Shown here in pieces: positions 32,201 through 38,023 of a stretch of 64,000 nucleotides of DNA. The position numbers and the translations under genes were made by a program. Position 1 is the stretch's first letter, and each line of letters starts with the position of its first letter. A model generated the notes under the pieces. It saw nothing but the letters and a program-made list of their open reading frames with translations. It was not told where the DNA came from and did not search any database. Source of the stretch: Saccharothrix australiensis (GTDB lineage Bacteria; Actinomycetota; Actinomycetes; Mycobacteriales; Pseudonocardiaceae); NCBI RefSeq assembly GCF_003634935.1, contig NZ_RBXO01000001.1:4675501-4739500 (forward strand). Reading direction: 5' to 3'.

Positions 32201-34205
32201 GCACGACGTCCGGCGGCAGGCCGACCCACACCATGCCGCCCCGGCCGGTCAGCTCCCGCGCCACGATCCGCGACCGGGCCACGATGAGCGCGGCGGCGTC
32301 CTCGACGGTCAGCGCGCCCGCGACGCACGCCGCCGCCACCTCGCCCTGCGACTGGCCGACGACCGCCGCCGGCTCGACGCCGAACGACCGCCAGACGGCG
32401 GCGAGCGCGACCAGGAACGCCCACGTCACCGGCTGGTTGACCGCGGTCAGGTCCATCGGCGGCGCACCCCCGGCGCCGCGCAGCACGTCCTCGGCCGACC
32501 AGCCGACCAGCGGGCGCAGCGCGTCGTCGCACTCCCGCAGGGCTCCGGTGAACGCCTCGGACGAGTCCAGCAGCGCGGTCGCCATGCCGGGCCAGGCGGA
32601 CCCCTGTCCGGGGAAGGCGAAGACGACGCCGGTCAGGTCGTCGCGCGCCGTGCCGCGCACCACGGCCGGGGTCGGCGAGCCCTGGGCGAGGTCCGCCACG
32701 GCGGCCGCCATCCGGTGCCGGTCGGAACCCACGACGACCGCACGGTGCCGCAGTCCCGCGCCGGTGCGCGCCAGCGAGCGGGCGACGTCGCGGGGGTCCG
32801 CCGCCGGCCGGTCCCGCAGGTGCCCGGCCAACCGGGCCGCGCGGTCGAGCAGGGCGCGCTCGCTGTGCGCCGACAGCACCCACGCCGCCGGTCCGCCGCG
32901 ATGGCCGGCCGTCGGCGCGCCGACCGTCGACGTGCCGACCGTCGGCGCGCCGGGCGTCGGCGGCACCGGGTCGCCGGCCGCCGGTCCCAGCACGACGTGC
33001 GCGTTGGTGCCGCCGATGCCGAAGGAGGACACGCCGGCGCAGCGCGGCTCGGGCCACGGGGTGGTCTCCGTGACGACGCGCAGCCGCCACTCGTCGAACC
33101 GGATGCGCGGGTTGGGCCGCCGGAAGTGCAGGCTCGCGGGCAGCCGCCGGTGGTGCACCGCGAGCAGCGCCTTGATCAGCCCGGCGATGCCCGCCGCGCC
33201 CTCCAGGTGGCCGATGTTGGTCTTGACCGACCCGACCAGCAGCGGGCCGTCCGACCGGTGCGCGCCGTAGGCCGCGCCCAGCGCCTCGGCCTCCACCGGG
33301 TCGCCCGCCGGGGTGCCGGTGCCGTGCAGCTCGACGTAGTCGACCTCGTGCGGCGCGACACCCGCCCGGCGGCACGCCGACCGCAGCACCCGTTCCTGCG
33401 CGGCCGGCCTCGGCCGGGTCAGCCCCGGCGCCGGCCCGTCGTTGTTGACGGCGCTGCCGCGCAGCACGCCGTAGACCCGGTCGCCGTCGGCCTCGGCCCG
33501 CGCGAGCGGTTTGAGCACGACCAGGCCGCCGCCCTCGCCGCGGGCGAACCCGTCGGCGTCGGCGTCGAAGGTGCGGCAGCGCCCGTCCGCCGAGAGCACG
33601 CCCAGGCGCGCCAGCGCCCGCCAGGGCTCCTCGGCCAGGTTGAGGTGCACGCCGCCGGCCACGGCCGCCGACGACTCGCCGGAGCGGATGCTCTCGCACG
33701 CCAGGTGGACGGCCACCAGCGACGACGACTGCCCGGTGTCCACGGCCATGCTCGGCCCGGTCAGGCCGAAGAAGTGCGACAGCCGGTTCGCGGTGATCGC
33801 CCGGTTGGTGCCGGTGAGCCGGTGGAGCCCGACGGCCGCGCCCGAGCGGGCGGCGAGCAGCGCGTAGTCCTCGGCCGTCACGCCGACGAACACGCCGGTG
33901 TCGGTGTCGCGCGCGGAGCCCGGCGCCATCCAGGCGTCCTCGAACGCCTCCCAGCACAGTTCGAGCAGCAGCCGCTGCTGCGGGTCCATCTCGCGCGCCT
34001 CGCGCGGCGAGACGCCGAAGAGGTCGGCGTCGAACCCGGCGACGTCGGTCAGGTGGCCGGCGCGCGACGCCGCCGGCCGGCCGGGCGGTGGCGCGCCGAG
34101 GGCGTCGACACCGCCGACGAGCAGGTCCCAGAACGCGGTGGTGGTCGGCGCGCCGGGGAAGCGGCACGACATCCCGACCACCGCGATGGCATCCGACGGC
34201 TGCAC
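18282..34205 (-). CDS. Modular type I polyketide synthase 1 (loading module and modules 1-3)
   Basis: This 5307-residue enzyme starts the polyketide chain and adds three units. The GTG start at 34205 is chosen because AGGAG lies 5 bases upstream (34215-34211); an in-frame start at 34268 has no such site. The order is KSQ-AT-ACP, KS-AT-ACP, KS-AT-DH-KR-ACP, KS-AT-DH-KR-ACP. The first KS has Gln at the active site (DTGQSSS, Q159), the mark of a decarboxylating loading KS. The others have C1203, C2203 and C3817. ACP serines are S990, S1975, S3589 and S5230. The C-terminal 20 or so residues (ELDAEGLIRRALGES) resemble a docking tail for the next subunit, encoded by the overlapping downstream gene. 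A glycosyltransferase gene lies upstream on the same strand. The predicted starter is propionyl from methylmalonyl-CoA. Confidence 0.97.
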   Translation of the reverse strand: MQPSDAIAVVGMSCRFPGAPTTTAFWDLLVGGVDALGAPPPGRPAASRAGHLTDVAGFDADLFGVSPREAREMDPQQRLLLELCWEAFEDAWMAPGSARDTDTGVFVGVTAEDYALLAARSGAAVGLHRLTGTNRAITANRLSHFFGLTGPSMAVDTGQSSSLVAVHLACESIRSGESSAAVAGGVHLNLAEEPWRALARLGVLSADGRCRTFDADADGFARGEGGGLVVLKPLARAEADGDRVYGVLRGSAVNNDGPAPGLTRPRPAAQERVLRSACRRAGVAPHEVDYVELHGTGTPAGDPVEAEALGAAYGAHRSDGPLLVGSVKTNIGHLEGAAGIAGLIKALLAVHHRRLPASLHFRRPNPRIRFDEWRLRVVTETTPWPEPRCAGVSSFGIGGTNAHVVLGPAAGDPVPPTPGAPTVGTSTVGAPTAGHRGGPAAWVLSAHSERALLDRAARLAGHLRDRPAADPRDVARSLARTGAGLRHRAVVVGSDRHRMAAAVADLAQGSPTPAVVRGTARDDLTGVVFAFPGQGSAWPGMATALLDSSEAFTGALRECDDALRPLVGWSAEDVLRGAGGAPPMDLTAVNQPVTWAFLVALAAVWRSFGVEPAAVVGQSQGEVAAACVAGALTVEDAAALIVARSRIVARELTGRGGMVWVGLPPDVVRHRVARWRGRLSVAVVQGPESVVVSGESGALDEFVADCGPSARVRRVPADYASHSAEVERVEDELTAALAGLRPRTPAVPFHSTVTGGRSDVPLDAAYWYRNLREPVDLLGAVGALLADGHAAFVEVGPHPLLLAGIRDTALARDTAVVTVPTLRRDEGGLSRVLLSLGELHAHGLPVAWEERFRDANLVPLPGYPFQRERHWIGDAAPGAAGNAASAAAAAGVGDARAGATDQGDAPSDAGGEQGDARVGAGGGSGEVRVGAGEDQGGPRVGAGDPRDRGGVAAGVDLDAALRREVAAVLGVRDPARIDLGTPFRDLGFDSSMLVELAGRLDSAVGVRLTSTTLFNHPTPARLAEHLARGATGATPARRAAAEDDDPVVIVGIGCRYPGGIDSPESFWSALVGEEDLITAAPTDRGWPATGFRGGFLTDAAGFDAGFFGISPREALAMDPQQRLALETSWEALERAGVDPTSLRGTDTGVFLGLMAQDYGARMHEVGGDSGGYVLTGVAPSVASGRVAYVLGAQGPAVTVDTACSSSLVALHLAAQSLRSGECSLAIAGGVTVLASPGIFLEFARQGGLSADGRCRSFSRDADGTGWAEGAGVLVLERMSDARRRGRRVLAVVRGSAVNQDGASNGLTAPNGLAQERVIRQALANAGLEPSEVDAVEAHGTGTALGDPVEADALLAAYGAGRDRPLFLGSVKSNLGHTQAAAGSAGLIKLVLAMRHRLLPRTLHVDAPSEGVDWDAGDLRLLTAAEPWGPRDRPLRAGVSSFGVSGTNAHVIVESAPVAPPAPVPPPGAVDVPPHGALPLVVSARSRAALVEQAVRLADHLDATGADHGSVAWSLLTTRALRGHRMVALAADAAQAAASLRAATAVSGQVVPAAKTVFVFPGQGAQWVGMGRELWESRPVFAARMAECERALGPHVDFSLRDVVFGGGSLDRVDVVQPVTWAVMVSLAALWQSHGVRPDAVVGHSQGEIAAACVAGALSLADAARVVAVRSRVVASGLAGRGGLLSVAVPVDEVPAGVAVAAVNGPRAVVLAGTPGELDGWERDYRERGVRVRRIPVDYASHSAQVDSIREQVLTSLAGVGSSAPEIPWMSTVDAEWVGGPVPVDYWQRNLRGRVRFADAVTALAADGHGLFVEVSPHPVLADAVVGTVGGAAVCGSLRRDDGGWPRFLRSLAEHFVRGGRVDWTTVVPAAPTTPLPTSVFERRRYWLAPSGTVPSTDAADVPTAGAGPTGEAGPTGEAGPIGGAGSVGLAAVDGLVGSTDLAGLLDLVRAHAAAVLGDPDGVAPDQAFREAGFDSLTSVDLRTRLNAATGLALPPTVAFDFPNPRRLAEHLRDRLAGGAEQHAATATTPDDDPIAIVGAAVRLPGGVTTPEEFWRLLADGVDAVSDFPTDRGWDLAALYDPDPDSVGTSYARRGGFLEDAGAFDAGFFGISRREALAMDPQQRLLLEASWEAVEDAGIDPTSLRDSRTGVFIGATPQPYGPSPTSPGGAEGYLLTGGLPAVLSGRVAYVLGAQGPAVTVDTACSSSLVALHLAAQSLRSGECSMAVAGGVTVMAGPDVFVEFSRQRGLAADGRCKSFSASADGTGWSEGVGVVVLQRLSDAVREGREVLAVVRGSAVNQDGASNGLTAPNGPAQEKVIRQALANAGLRPSDVDAVEAHGTGTVLGDPIEAQAILATYGQERDRPLWLGSVKSNIGHAQAAAGVVGVIKMVLALRHGVLPRTLHVDRPSDKVDWSSGAVELLTEPVVWEEGGRPRRAGVSSFGVSGTNAHVVLEQPPTRPEPEPEPQTVPGTDLVPVVVSGRSGTALRAQAAALATHLERPDSDLAAVAGSVVATRATWEHRAVVLAGSGVEAVAGLRDLDGDHVVTGRAEHGGVGFVFPGQGAQHAGMGRELHERFPVFRAAFDAVCAELDRHLDFSVRDAVFGDGALLDGTAYAQTGLFAVEVAMAELVVSWGVRPRVLAGHSLGELTAALVAGVWSLPDAARLVAARARLMQELPPGGVMVSVPVGEQDVPVSHGVSIAAVNGPDSVVLSGERDAVARVVRALDVPGRELRVSHAFHSALVEPVLDRFGAVAAGLAYRAPTIPLVSSVTGRELTAEEARSPRYWVDQVRRTVRFADAVAALTGDRARPVSTVLEVGPGGTLAGLLPDVVAVPLTRRDRPEARTALTAAATLFVRGHDVDWRAVLPPKPAVPVPKTVFERRRYWLTGRRADRGLAHPVLDTVVERPDSAEVVLVGRTDADRPTSDSTLVELVAQAARRAGRPVVERLVVESPLTAAAEVQVAVDAERRTVRVHSRGTTWTRHATATLADADADADDRSEPERPLTPWPPDDAEPVDDVPAGVLRAWRRGDRVFAELADGDPGGRVVDPALLDAVLGLADTAAWSSEWHRVEVHPGGGAAVRAAVTTGPDGASITLADHAGQPVLSVGAVRGGQHPTVPVYAVHWVPAGGPASGPPVDRAAVGGPPADGRDPAWRVLRVPTGDVRAVVSGVLAEVRDFVGAAGPRHARLVVVTRGADTDPVAAAVWGLVRSAQTEHPDRLVLVDVEPGTESDTESGAVFDTAPDTAFETAPDTAPDAGLSALRRAAPTEDQFRLRGGEVQVPRLREVVVDGTPPWRPGSTVLITGGTGTLGALVARHLVVEHGVGHVVLASRRGEDAALRADLTAAGATVTMVPCDVADRDQVRDLLRVAPITAVVHTAGVTADGTVASLDDAAFDAVFRPKVDAATHLDELTRDLDLDAFVLFSSAAGVLGAAGQANYAAANAYLDALAVRRRAAGFPAVSLAWGHWAPAGGMTGRLGAVDTGRLERLGVARMAAEQGLRLLDRVTAADRADLVPLRPAMAALRAQARAGALPAVLRDLVPARSRDGGDAVGRDLPSLLRTVRAAAAAVLATDTVDEAKAFRDAGFDSLTAIELRNRLASATGLALPATVVFDHPNPTALAEHLHGLLSGSTTTTEPVAKSAVEGDDPIVVMGMAVRLPGGVSNPEGYWRLLADGVDAVSEFPTDRGWDLEGLYDPSPESVGTSYTRHGGFLSDAGMFDADLFGISPREALAMDPQQRLVLEASWEALERAGVDPTGLRGRDVGVFLGASAQSYGLAAGVRSDGYLLLGNASSVLSGRVSYVLGVQGPAVTVDTACSSSLVALHLAAQSLRSGECSMAVAGGVTVMAEPDVFVEFSRQRGLSPDGRCKPFSQAADGTAWAEGVGVLVVQRLSDAVREGREVLAVVRGSAVNQDGASNGLTAPNGPAQVKVIRQALANAGLGPSDVDAVEAHGTGTTLGDPIEAQAILATYGQERDRPLWLGSVKSNVGHAQAAAGVVGVIKMVLALRHGVLPRTLHVDRPTDKVDWSSGAVELLSEPVPWEENGHPRRAGVSSFGVSGTNAHVILEQPPARAEAARTGTDIPPLVLSARGAAGLAARAAAIADHLDDPAGVARSLVVARPRWSERAVVFTPEALRDLAAGRSTPDVISGSATGTRKQVLVFPGQGAQWVGMGRELWGSHPVFAARMEECDRALGPFVGWSLREVVFEGWSLGRVDVVQPVSFAVMVSLAALWEWCGFRPDAVVGHSQGEIAAACVAGVLSLEDAARVVAVRSSVIGSGLAGRGGMLSLGVSPEEAPEGVEVAAVNGPRSIVVAGVPDVLDAVEERYRDLGVRVRRIPVDYASHTAQVDSVAEDILARLDGIGSREPEIPWMSTVDNKWMGKVDAAYWVRNLREPVRFAEAVAGLGDEGCDLFVECGPHPVLTAAIADTLPDAAVVGSLRRDDGGWDRFTRSLAEVFVRGGGVDWRGVVPEAPLAPVPTTEFHRERYWLTADRPVGGVAGVGQEPVPHPVLGAAVENPETGGVLLTGVFSGRRQPWLADHVVGGAVVVPGAALVELVVQAGDRVGCPVVDELVIAEPLVLGPTEDVAVQVSVGAADDDGRRPVSVHGRSGTGRWTRHATGALVERADHPANGLDWPPAGAEPVTDFYAALADAGYGYGPAFRGVRALLRRGAELFAEVALPEGVDADGFAVHPALLDAVVHPTALLAAPRDDGRIELPFAWQRLSVHATGATELRVRIGPGAEVTAVDPAGAPVLALGALTSRPVRAEELRPAADDLFRVDWTPLPPTVPEAGPGWVVVRVDGGTGSDAERARRAVTAALDAVRESGTERLVVVTTRAVDPTGAGGVDPAAAAVWGLVRAAQVEHPDRLLLVDDDGTADPAAIAEAAAADGEWQVAVRDGRCWAPRLRRITGQAGGAGVAPAADDTVLITGGTGTLGALVARHLVAEHGVRRLVLASRQGGEAPGADRLRAELDAHVDVVACDVTDGDQVRALLAATSPRLVVHAAGVLDDGVVTSLDATRLDGVFGPKVDAFRHLDEATRDLGAALVVFSSAAGVLGNAGQANYAAANAFLDAAMARRGAAGHAGASLAWGLWARPSGMTGHLGDGDTGRMARAGVAAIDAERGMRMFDAALACGEPVVVPLLPDLAALRAAARTDRLPALWRDVVGVVRRAAASRTAALRADLADLDAARRLAALTDLVRREAAVVLNRTGVGGIGPLTAFRDVGFDSLTAVELRNRLGAATGVRLPVTVVFDHPNPAVLGERLHEGMFGRDEPVREPAAGPDDEVALIGELDAEGLIRRALGES
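21270..21566 (-). repeat. AT patch of module 3, identical to 7843-8139 (module 6)
   Basis: This is the partner of the module 6 patch: 297 identical bases around the AT active-site serine, with the same T/G-ending codon bias standing out from its flanks. Confidence 0.9.
24439..24522 (-). repeat. Seven tandem 12-bp units in the KR2 structural subdomain
   Basis: Seven 12-base units from 24439 encode an acidic, Thr-rich stretch (DTAPDTAFETAPDTAPD) in the N-terminal, non-catalytic part of the module 2 ketoreductase. The units are in frame and vary slightly. Confidence 0.9.
26839..26957 (-). repeat. KS 3'-end patch of module 2, identical to 12653-12771 (module 5)
   Basis: This is the partner of the 119-base identical block in PKS 2 and marks exchange between the two PKS genes. 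Confidence 0.85.
28119..31079 (-). other. PKS module 1: KS-AT(methylmalonyl)-ACP, no reductive domains
   Basis: The KS has C1203. The AT has GHSQGE at S1644 and DYASH (methylmalonyl). The AT ends at FERRRYW near 28555, and the ACP serine S1975 follows within about 270 bases, leaving no room for a KR. The module therefore leaves the starter carbonyl as a ketone, predicting an ethyl ketone at the start of the chain. The AT-ACP linker carries an 18-bp tandem repeat. Confidence 0.93.
28423..28494 (-). repeat. Four tandem 18-bp units in the AT1-ACP1 linker
   Basis: Four 18-base units (28423, 28441, 28459, 28477) encode repeated GEAGPT/GGAGS-type hexapeptides in the flexible linker before ACP 1. 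Confidence 0.85.
31080..34205 (-). other. PKS loading module: KSQ-AT(methylmalonyl-like)-ACP
   Basis: The KS keeps the fold and its ELHGTG histidine motif but has Gln (Q159, codon 33731-33729) in place of the active cysteine, as in KSQ domains that decarboxylate a (methyl)malonyl-ACP. The AT reads GQSQGE at S619, with Gln where the usual motif has His, and carries DYASHS, the methylmalonyl pattern. ACP serine is S990. The linker before this ACP has three RVGAG repeats (about 31380-31461). The predicted starter is a propionyl group. Confidence 0.92.
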
Positions 34206-34362
34206 AGCGACTCCTAGCAGGTCTCGACCGGGTCGGGGCGCGCGGAACCACCCGACCGCGTCGCGCACGCGGGTCGGGGTGGTGCCGCAGGGGTGTCAGG
34301 CGGTCGTCGGGACTGTCCGGGGCGTGGTCCGGGACCTCGGGCCCGTGCCGTGCCGCACGTGC

Positions 34363-35403
34363 TCAGTCCTCGGGTTTGCCCGCGGCGGCCATCGGGGCCG
34401 CGTACGGCGCGATGATGCGCATCAGCTCGGCCTCCCACGCGCTGGGGTGCACGGCGCGGGTGTCCTCGGCCGGTATCGCGCGCGCCGCCTCCACGGCGGC
34501 CAGCAGTGCCTTCGTGGTCTGCTCGGCGTTGTACCGCTCCACCAGCCAGCGGCGGCCCGCGTCGCGCACGCGGTCCTGGTCCGGCAGCCGCACGAGGTCC
34601 AGCGCGCGGTCGGCCAGCTCCACCGTGCGCAGGTTCGGCACCGGCCAGGCCGACGGCGCCTCGAACAGCTCGTCGCCGCCGCCGAGGCCGTAGCCGGTGA
34701 CCAGGCAGCCGCTCGCCAGCGCCTCGGCGACGGGCAGCCCGAAGCCCTCGCCCTCCGGCGCGCCGAGCGCGACGAACACCGAGGTGTCGGCGAGCGCCTC
34801 GGCGACCTCGCCGTGGGTGAGGCCGCGGAGGTCGCGCAGCTCCACGCCGGCGCTGCGCGGGTCGTTGCGCAGGATCTGCTTGAGCAGGGCGCTCTCGGCG
34901 GGCCGCTTGCGCGACATCCACGCGATGCTGGGCGTCTTCGCGGCGGGCCGGAACATCCGCGCGTCGATCGGGTTGGGTATCAACCGCGGCGACAGGCCGG
35001 GCAGCGCCCGGCTGAGCACCTCGACCCCGTCGCGGGACACCGTCCACAGCGCGGGCGGTGTGCCCCAGCCGGGGTACGGGTCGAGGTCGGGGCAGGTCAG
35101 GAAGGTCAGGAAGTGGCCCTGGACGAAGATCGCCTTGCGCCCGCCGGGAGCCGGGTCGCGACCGGGCAGGACCGTCAGCTCCGGCACGACGAGCAGGTCG
35201 TCGGCGGACAGGTCGAGTTCCGCGCCGGACAGCGTGGGCACGTCGTCGTCGAACCAGTCGTAGCGGAACCCCGGTGTCGGCGACCAGCGGTAGGCGTCGA
35301 CCCCCGCCGCGGCGAGCAGCGCCACGTGCTCGGTCAGCAGCCGGTTCCCGCCGACGGGGAACTGCACCTCGAACCCGGCGTACACAACCCTGCCAGTCAA
35401 CAC
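34363..35403 (-). CDS. GT-B glycosyltransferase, family 4-like
   Basis: This 346-residue protein probably transfers a sugar from an activated donor with retention of configuration. The C-terminal half has EGFGLPVAEALASG, the E-x7-E donor-binding motif of GT4 enzymes, after IPNPIDARMFRP and IAWMSRKRP segments typical of this fold. The start is uncertain: GTG 35403 is drawn because the protein then begins VLTGRVVYAGFEV, a normal N-terminal strand, while the frame is open upstream to 35535. It is the first gene downstream of the promoter near 35.56 kb and lies 157 bases ahead of PKS 1 on the same strand, so it may be co-transcribed. Macrolide-decorating enzymes are usually GT1. Since this one looks GT4-like, a role on the polyketide is only a guess and a cell-surface glycan role is possible. 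Confidence 0.8.
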   Translation of the reverse strand: MLTGRVVYAGFEVQFPVGGNRLLTEHVALLAAAGVDAYRWSPTPGFRYDWFDDDVPTLSGAELDLSADDLLVVPELTVLPGRDPAPGGRKAIFVQGHFLTFLTCPDLDPYPGWGTPPALWTVSRDGVEVLSRALPGLSPRLIPNPIDARMFRPAAKTPSIAWMSRKRPAESALLKQILRNDPRSAGVELRDLRGLTHGEVAEALADTSVFVALGAPEGEGFGLPVAEALASGCLVTGYGLGGGDELFEAPSAWPVPNLRTVELADRALDLVRLPDQDRVRDAGRRWLVERYNAEQTTKALLAAVEAARAIPAEDTRAVHPSAWEAELMRIIAPYAAPMAAAGKPED

Positions 35404-35838
35404 CCACCCCGTATCCGCACCGCGGCGGCGCACCGCGGCACCGCTCGTCACCGAACCGATCGACTGGGCCCGGTTGGCGACGCTGCCACACCGAGGACGC
35501 TTGCGCGCGACGGGTCCGCCCGAGAGCCGGACCACGTCAGGACCACACCTCGACCGACGCTAACCGCTGCCGCACGCACCTGGCAATGGTCTAGTCCATT
35601 CAAGGCGGAACTCTTCCCTTTCGGGCCGACGCGGACGCCGGGGGTGCACCGGCGCTTGACAACGACCGGGCGCGACCACCACGCGCGCCGGGGCGCACGG
35701 GTCGGTCGCGGTGCACCGCCGGCGCGACGCGCCGACCCCGGTGGAAAGACCACAGTGGACGGTCCAGTGCCACGTGGCCGACGACCGCGTGGCGCGGGAC
35801 CGGTGGTGGCCCCGCGCCGCGCCGTCACGTCCCGGAGG
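35404..35838. other. 435-bp intergenic region with the predicted promoter of the glycosyltransferase-PKS operon
   Basis: No convincing gene is seen. The right part (35650-35838) is GC-rich sequence downstream of the protease. The section at 35557-35600 is locally AT-richer and carries the promoter and dre-like operator listed separately. Confidence 0.6.
35557..35600 (-). promoter_or_regulatory. Predicted promoter with overlapping DasR-type (dre-like) operator
   Basis: On the minus strand, TTGCCA (35586-35581) and TAGCGT (35562-35557) are separated by 18 bases, a plausible sigma-70-type pair reading toward the glycosyltransferase. AATGGTCTAGTCCATT at 35585-35600 overlaps the -35 box. It matches the published 16-bp DasR consensus (ACTGGTCTAGACCACT) at 13 positions. 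Binding there would be expected to block transcription and release it when amino-sugar phosphates are present. This is a pattern match only. Confidence 0.5.
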
Positions 35839-37452
35839 TCAGGAGACGGTCCAGGTGAAGGTGGTCTGCCCCGGCAGGGTCGAGCTGTCGCTGGCGTACA
35901 CGGTGGTCGTGTAGGTGCCGGGAGTGGTCGGGGTGCCCGAGATGACGCCGGTGCCCGGCGCGATGCCCAGACCGGCCGGGAGGCCGGACGCCCAGTAGGT
36001 CAGCGGGTCGTCGTTGCCGTCCCACGCCTGGATCGCCAGGCTCGTCGGCTGGCCCGCCTTGGCCTGCCGCGGTCCGGGGTAGGCGACCCGCTCCGGGAAG
36101 TTCACGCCGCTGAGGTAGTGGCCGATCGCCGTGCGCAGGTTCGGCAGCGGGCCGATGTGCTGCGTGCCGCTCTGCGCGGTGCCCGTGGCGATCAGGATCT
36201 CGCGGGCCTGGGCGGGCGACAGCGTCTCGCCGTTGGCCTCCGCCGCGCTGAGCAGCGCCGCCAGCGCGGACGCCACCACCGGCGACGCGCTCGACGTGCC
36301 GCTGAAGTACGCGGTGTACTTGTCGTTCGCGCCGGTGCCGTGCAGGTCGCCGTAACCGGTGGTGGTCACGCACTCGCCCCAGCCCTGGAGGTCGACCCGC
36401 GTGCCGTAGTTGGAGAAGCCCAGCTTGGAGCGCGGCGTGCCGGTGCAGCCGGGAGCCGCGCCCGCGCCGACGATGATCGCGCCCGAGTCGGGCTTGTCGG
36501 CCGGGAACCGCGCGCCGAAGCACGGGTCGTTGAGGTCCTGGTCGCCGTTGCCGCCCGCCTCCACGACGTGCCGCCCGGACTGCACCGCGGTGACGATCGC
36601 GTCGTACACCGAGTCCCAGACCTCCATCGGCGCGTAGTCGCCGCAGTAGCCGACGTGCTGCTCGATGAGCAGGATGTCGCCGACGTCCACGTTGGCCGCC
36701 GCCGTGAGGATCGCGTTCGCCAGGTCGTAGCCGTTCTCCTGGCTGACGACGTTGGTGTAGTGCAGCCCCGCCTCGGGCACCAGGCCGGTCACGCCGAACC
36801 CGTTGGCGTCGGCGCCGATGACGCCGGTGACGGCCGTGCCGTGGTCGATGCTGGTCGGCGTGAAGTCCGGCGTGCCGTTGGGGATCAGGCCACCGGGCAG
36901 CCGCAGCTTCGACAGGTCCTCGTGCTGGGGGTTCCAGTTGCGTTCCAGGTCGACGACCCGGACGTGGCCGCCCTTGCCGCCCGGTACGGTGCCCGCGTAG
37001 TCGGCGTCGATGCCGCTGCTGGAGTACGGGTCCGCGTAGCCCTGCTGGCCGGAGAAGTCCGGCGTGGCCGGGTCGCTGCCCTCGGGCTGCGGGTAGGCCA
37101 CCTCGACCTCGGGCAGGGCGGTCAGCTCCCGCGCGGCGGTGGCGGCGTCGACACCCGGCGCGAGCCGGACGCGGTGCCAGCGCTCCAGCCCGGACGGCGA
37201 TTGCGCGCCCACCCGGCCGAGTCTGGCCAGTCTCTCGTCGAGCCGCGCGAACAGCGGCGTGGTGCGGGCGATCTCCCGGCTGTCCAGCACCCGGCGCACG
37301 GCGGCGACACCGGCGCCGGAGGCGAGCTTCACCTCCAGCACCGCGCCGGGCCCGGCGGGCGCCGCGACGGCGGCGGCGGGCGCGGTCAGCGCCGTGACGC
37401 CCGCGCCTGCCGTGAGCGCCGCGATCAGCAGCGGTAGCGACTTCTTCCTCAC
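35839..37452 (-). CDS. Secreted subtilisin-like serine protease (S8) with C-terminal Ig-like domain
   Basis: This 537-residue protein is a predicted exported endopeptidase. The GTG at 37452, preceded by GAAGGGG, gives a clean signal peptide (RKKSLPLLIAALTAGAGVTA). An upstream in-frame start at 37524 would bury it. A propeptide-like region of about 120 residues follows. The catalytic triad is D168 (VVDLERNW), H204 (SIDHGTAV) and S387 (SGTSSASP), with the oxyanion Asn in EAGGNGD. The last 80 or so residues resemble a putative Ig/cadherin-like fold (GLPAGLGIAPGTGVISGTPT). It lies between the PKS operon and a two-component system transcribed away from it. There is no sequence evidence that it is part of the polyketide pathway. 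Confidence 0.92.
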   Translation of the reverse strand: MRKKSLPLLIAALTAGAGVTALTAPAAAVAAPAGPGAVLEVKLASGAGVAAVRRVLDSREIARTTPLFARLDERLARLGRVGAQSPSGLERWHRVRLAPGVDAATAARELTALPEVEVAYPQPEGSDPATPDFSGQQGYADPYSSSGIDADYAGTVPGGKGGHVRVVDLERNWNPQHEDLSKLRLPGGLIPNGTPDFTPTSIDHGTAVTGVIGADANGFGVTGLVPEAGLHYTNVVSQENGYDLANAILTAAANVDVGDILLIEQHVGYCGDYAPMEVWDSVYDAIVTAVQSGRHVVEAGGNGDQDLNDPCFGARFPADKPDSGAIIVGAGAAPGCTGTPRSKLGFSNYGTRVDLQGWGECVTTTGYGDLHGTGANDKYTAYFSGTSSASPVVASALAALLSAAEANGETLSPAQAREILIATGTAQSGTQHIGPLPNLRTAIGHYLSGVNFPERVAYPGPRQAKAGQPTSLAIQAWDGNDDPLTYWASGLPAGLGIAPGTGVISGTPTTPGTYTTTVYASDSSTLPGQTTFTWTVS

Positions 37453-38023
37453 AGAGTTGCCCCTTCGTCGATGGCCACCGGTGAGGGGGAGCGGGACCGT
37501 CGAGGGCGCGGCGAAGAGCACCACCCGCTCGGCGGTGCGCGGACAAGGTCCTTGGTGGAACTCCCCCGGTGGTGCCCCAGTGCCTTCACCTCAGCGCACA
37601 TCGGCGGCGATGTCCAGCGCCGCGGGTCGGATGAGCCGGTCAGCCCGGTGTTTCGGGTACGCGTTGCCGAAATCCCGGCACGCGCAGGGCTTCCGTTGGG
37701 ACGCCAGGGCATTCGCGGGCGCCGTCGGCGCGTCCCTGCGCCGCGCCACCGTCCCGCGTCGGCGGCCTGCGGCCTGCGGCGCTGCGGGGCTGCGGGGCTG
37801 CGGGGCTGCGGACGGTCCACCGGCGACGGTCGCGGGGCGACCCGTCGTGCCCGCGGTCGCGGGCGACCCGTCGTGCCTCCGGGCGTCCGCCCGGTCTGTG
37901 AACGGCTCCGGGCCGCGCCGCGGTGACCGGGCCGTAGTGCCCTCCGGTCCGGAACGCACTCGACCACTGGGAGCAAGGCGGTGATCGCGTTGGCGGACTA
38001 CCCCCTGGTGGGATTCTGGTGAG
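37453..38023. other. 571-bp intergenic region between divergent protease and response regulator genes
   Basis: No gene is supported. It holds an inverted repeat TTTCGG-10 bases-CCGAAA at 37651-37672, a short tandem run of ctgcgggg (37781-37811, nearly four 8-bp units), and an approximately 26-bp tandem duplication at about 37828-37877. Either divergent promoter could lie here. Confidence 0.55.

Noticed and set aside
34206..34268. Earlier start for PKS 1 at 34268
   Set aside because: There is no ribosome site, while AGGAG stands 5 bases before the GTG at 34205 and the protein then begins directly at the KS.
35839..37452. Lanthipeptide-type leader protease role for the subtilisin
   Set aside because: No precursor peptide or modification enzyme is nearby, and the Ig-like C-terminal domain fits a general secreted protease.
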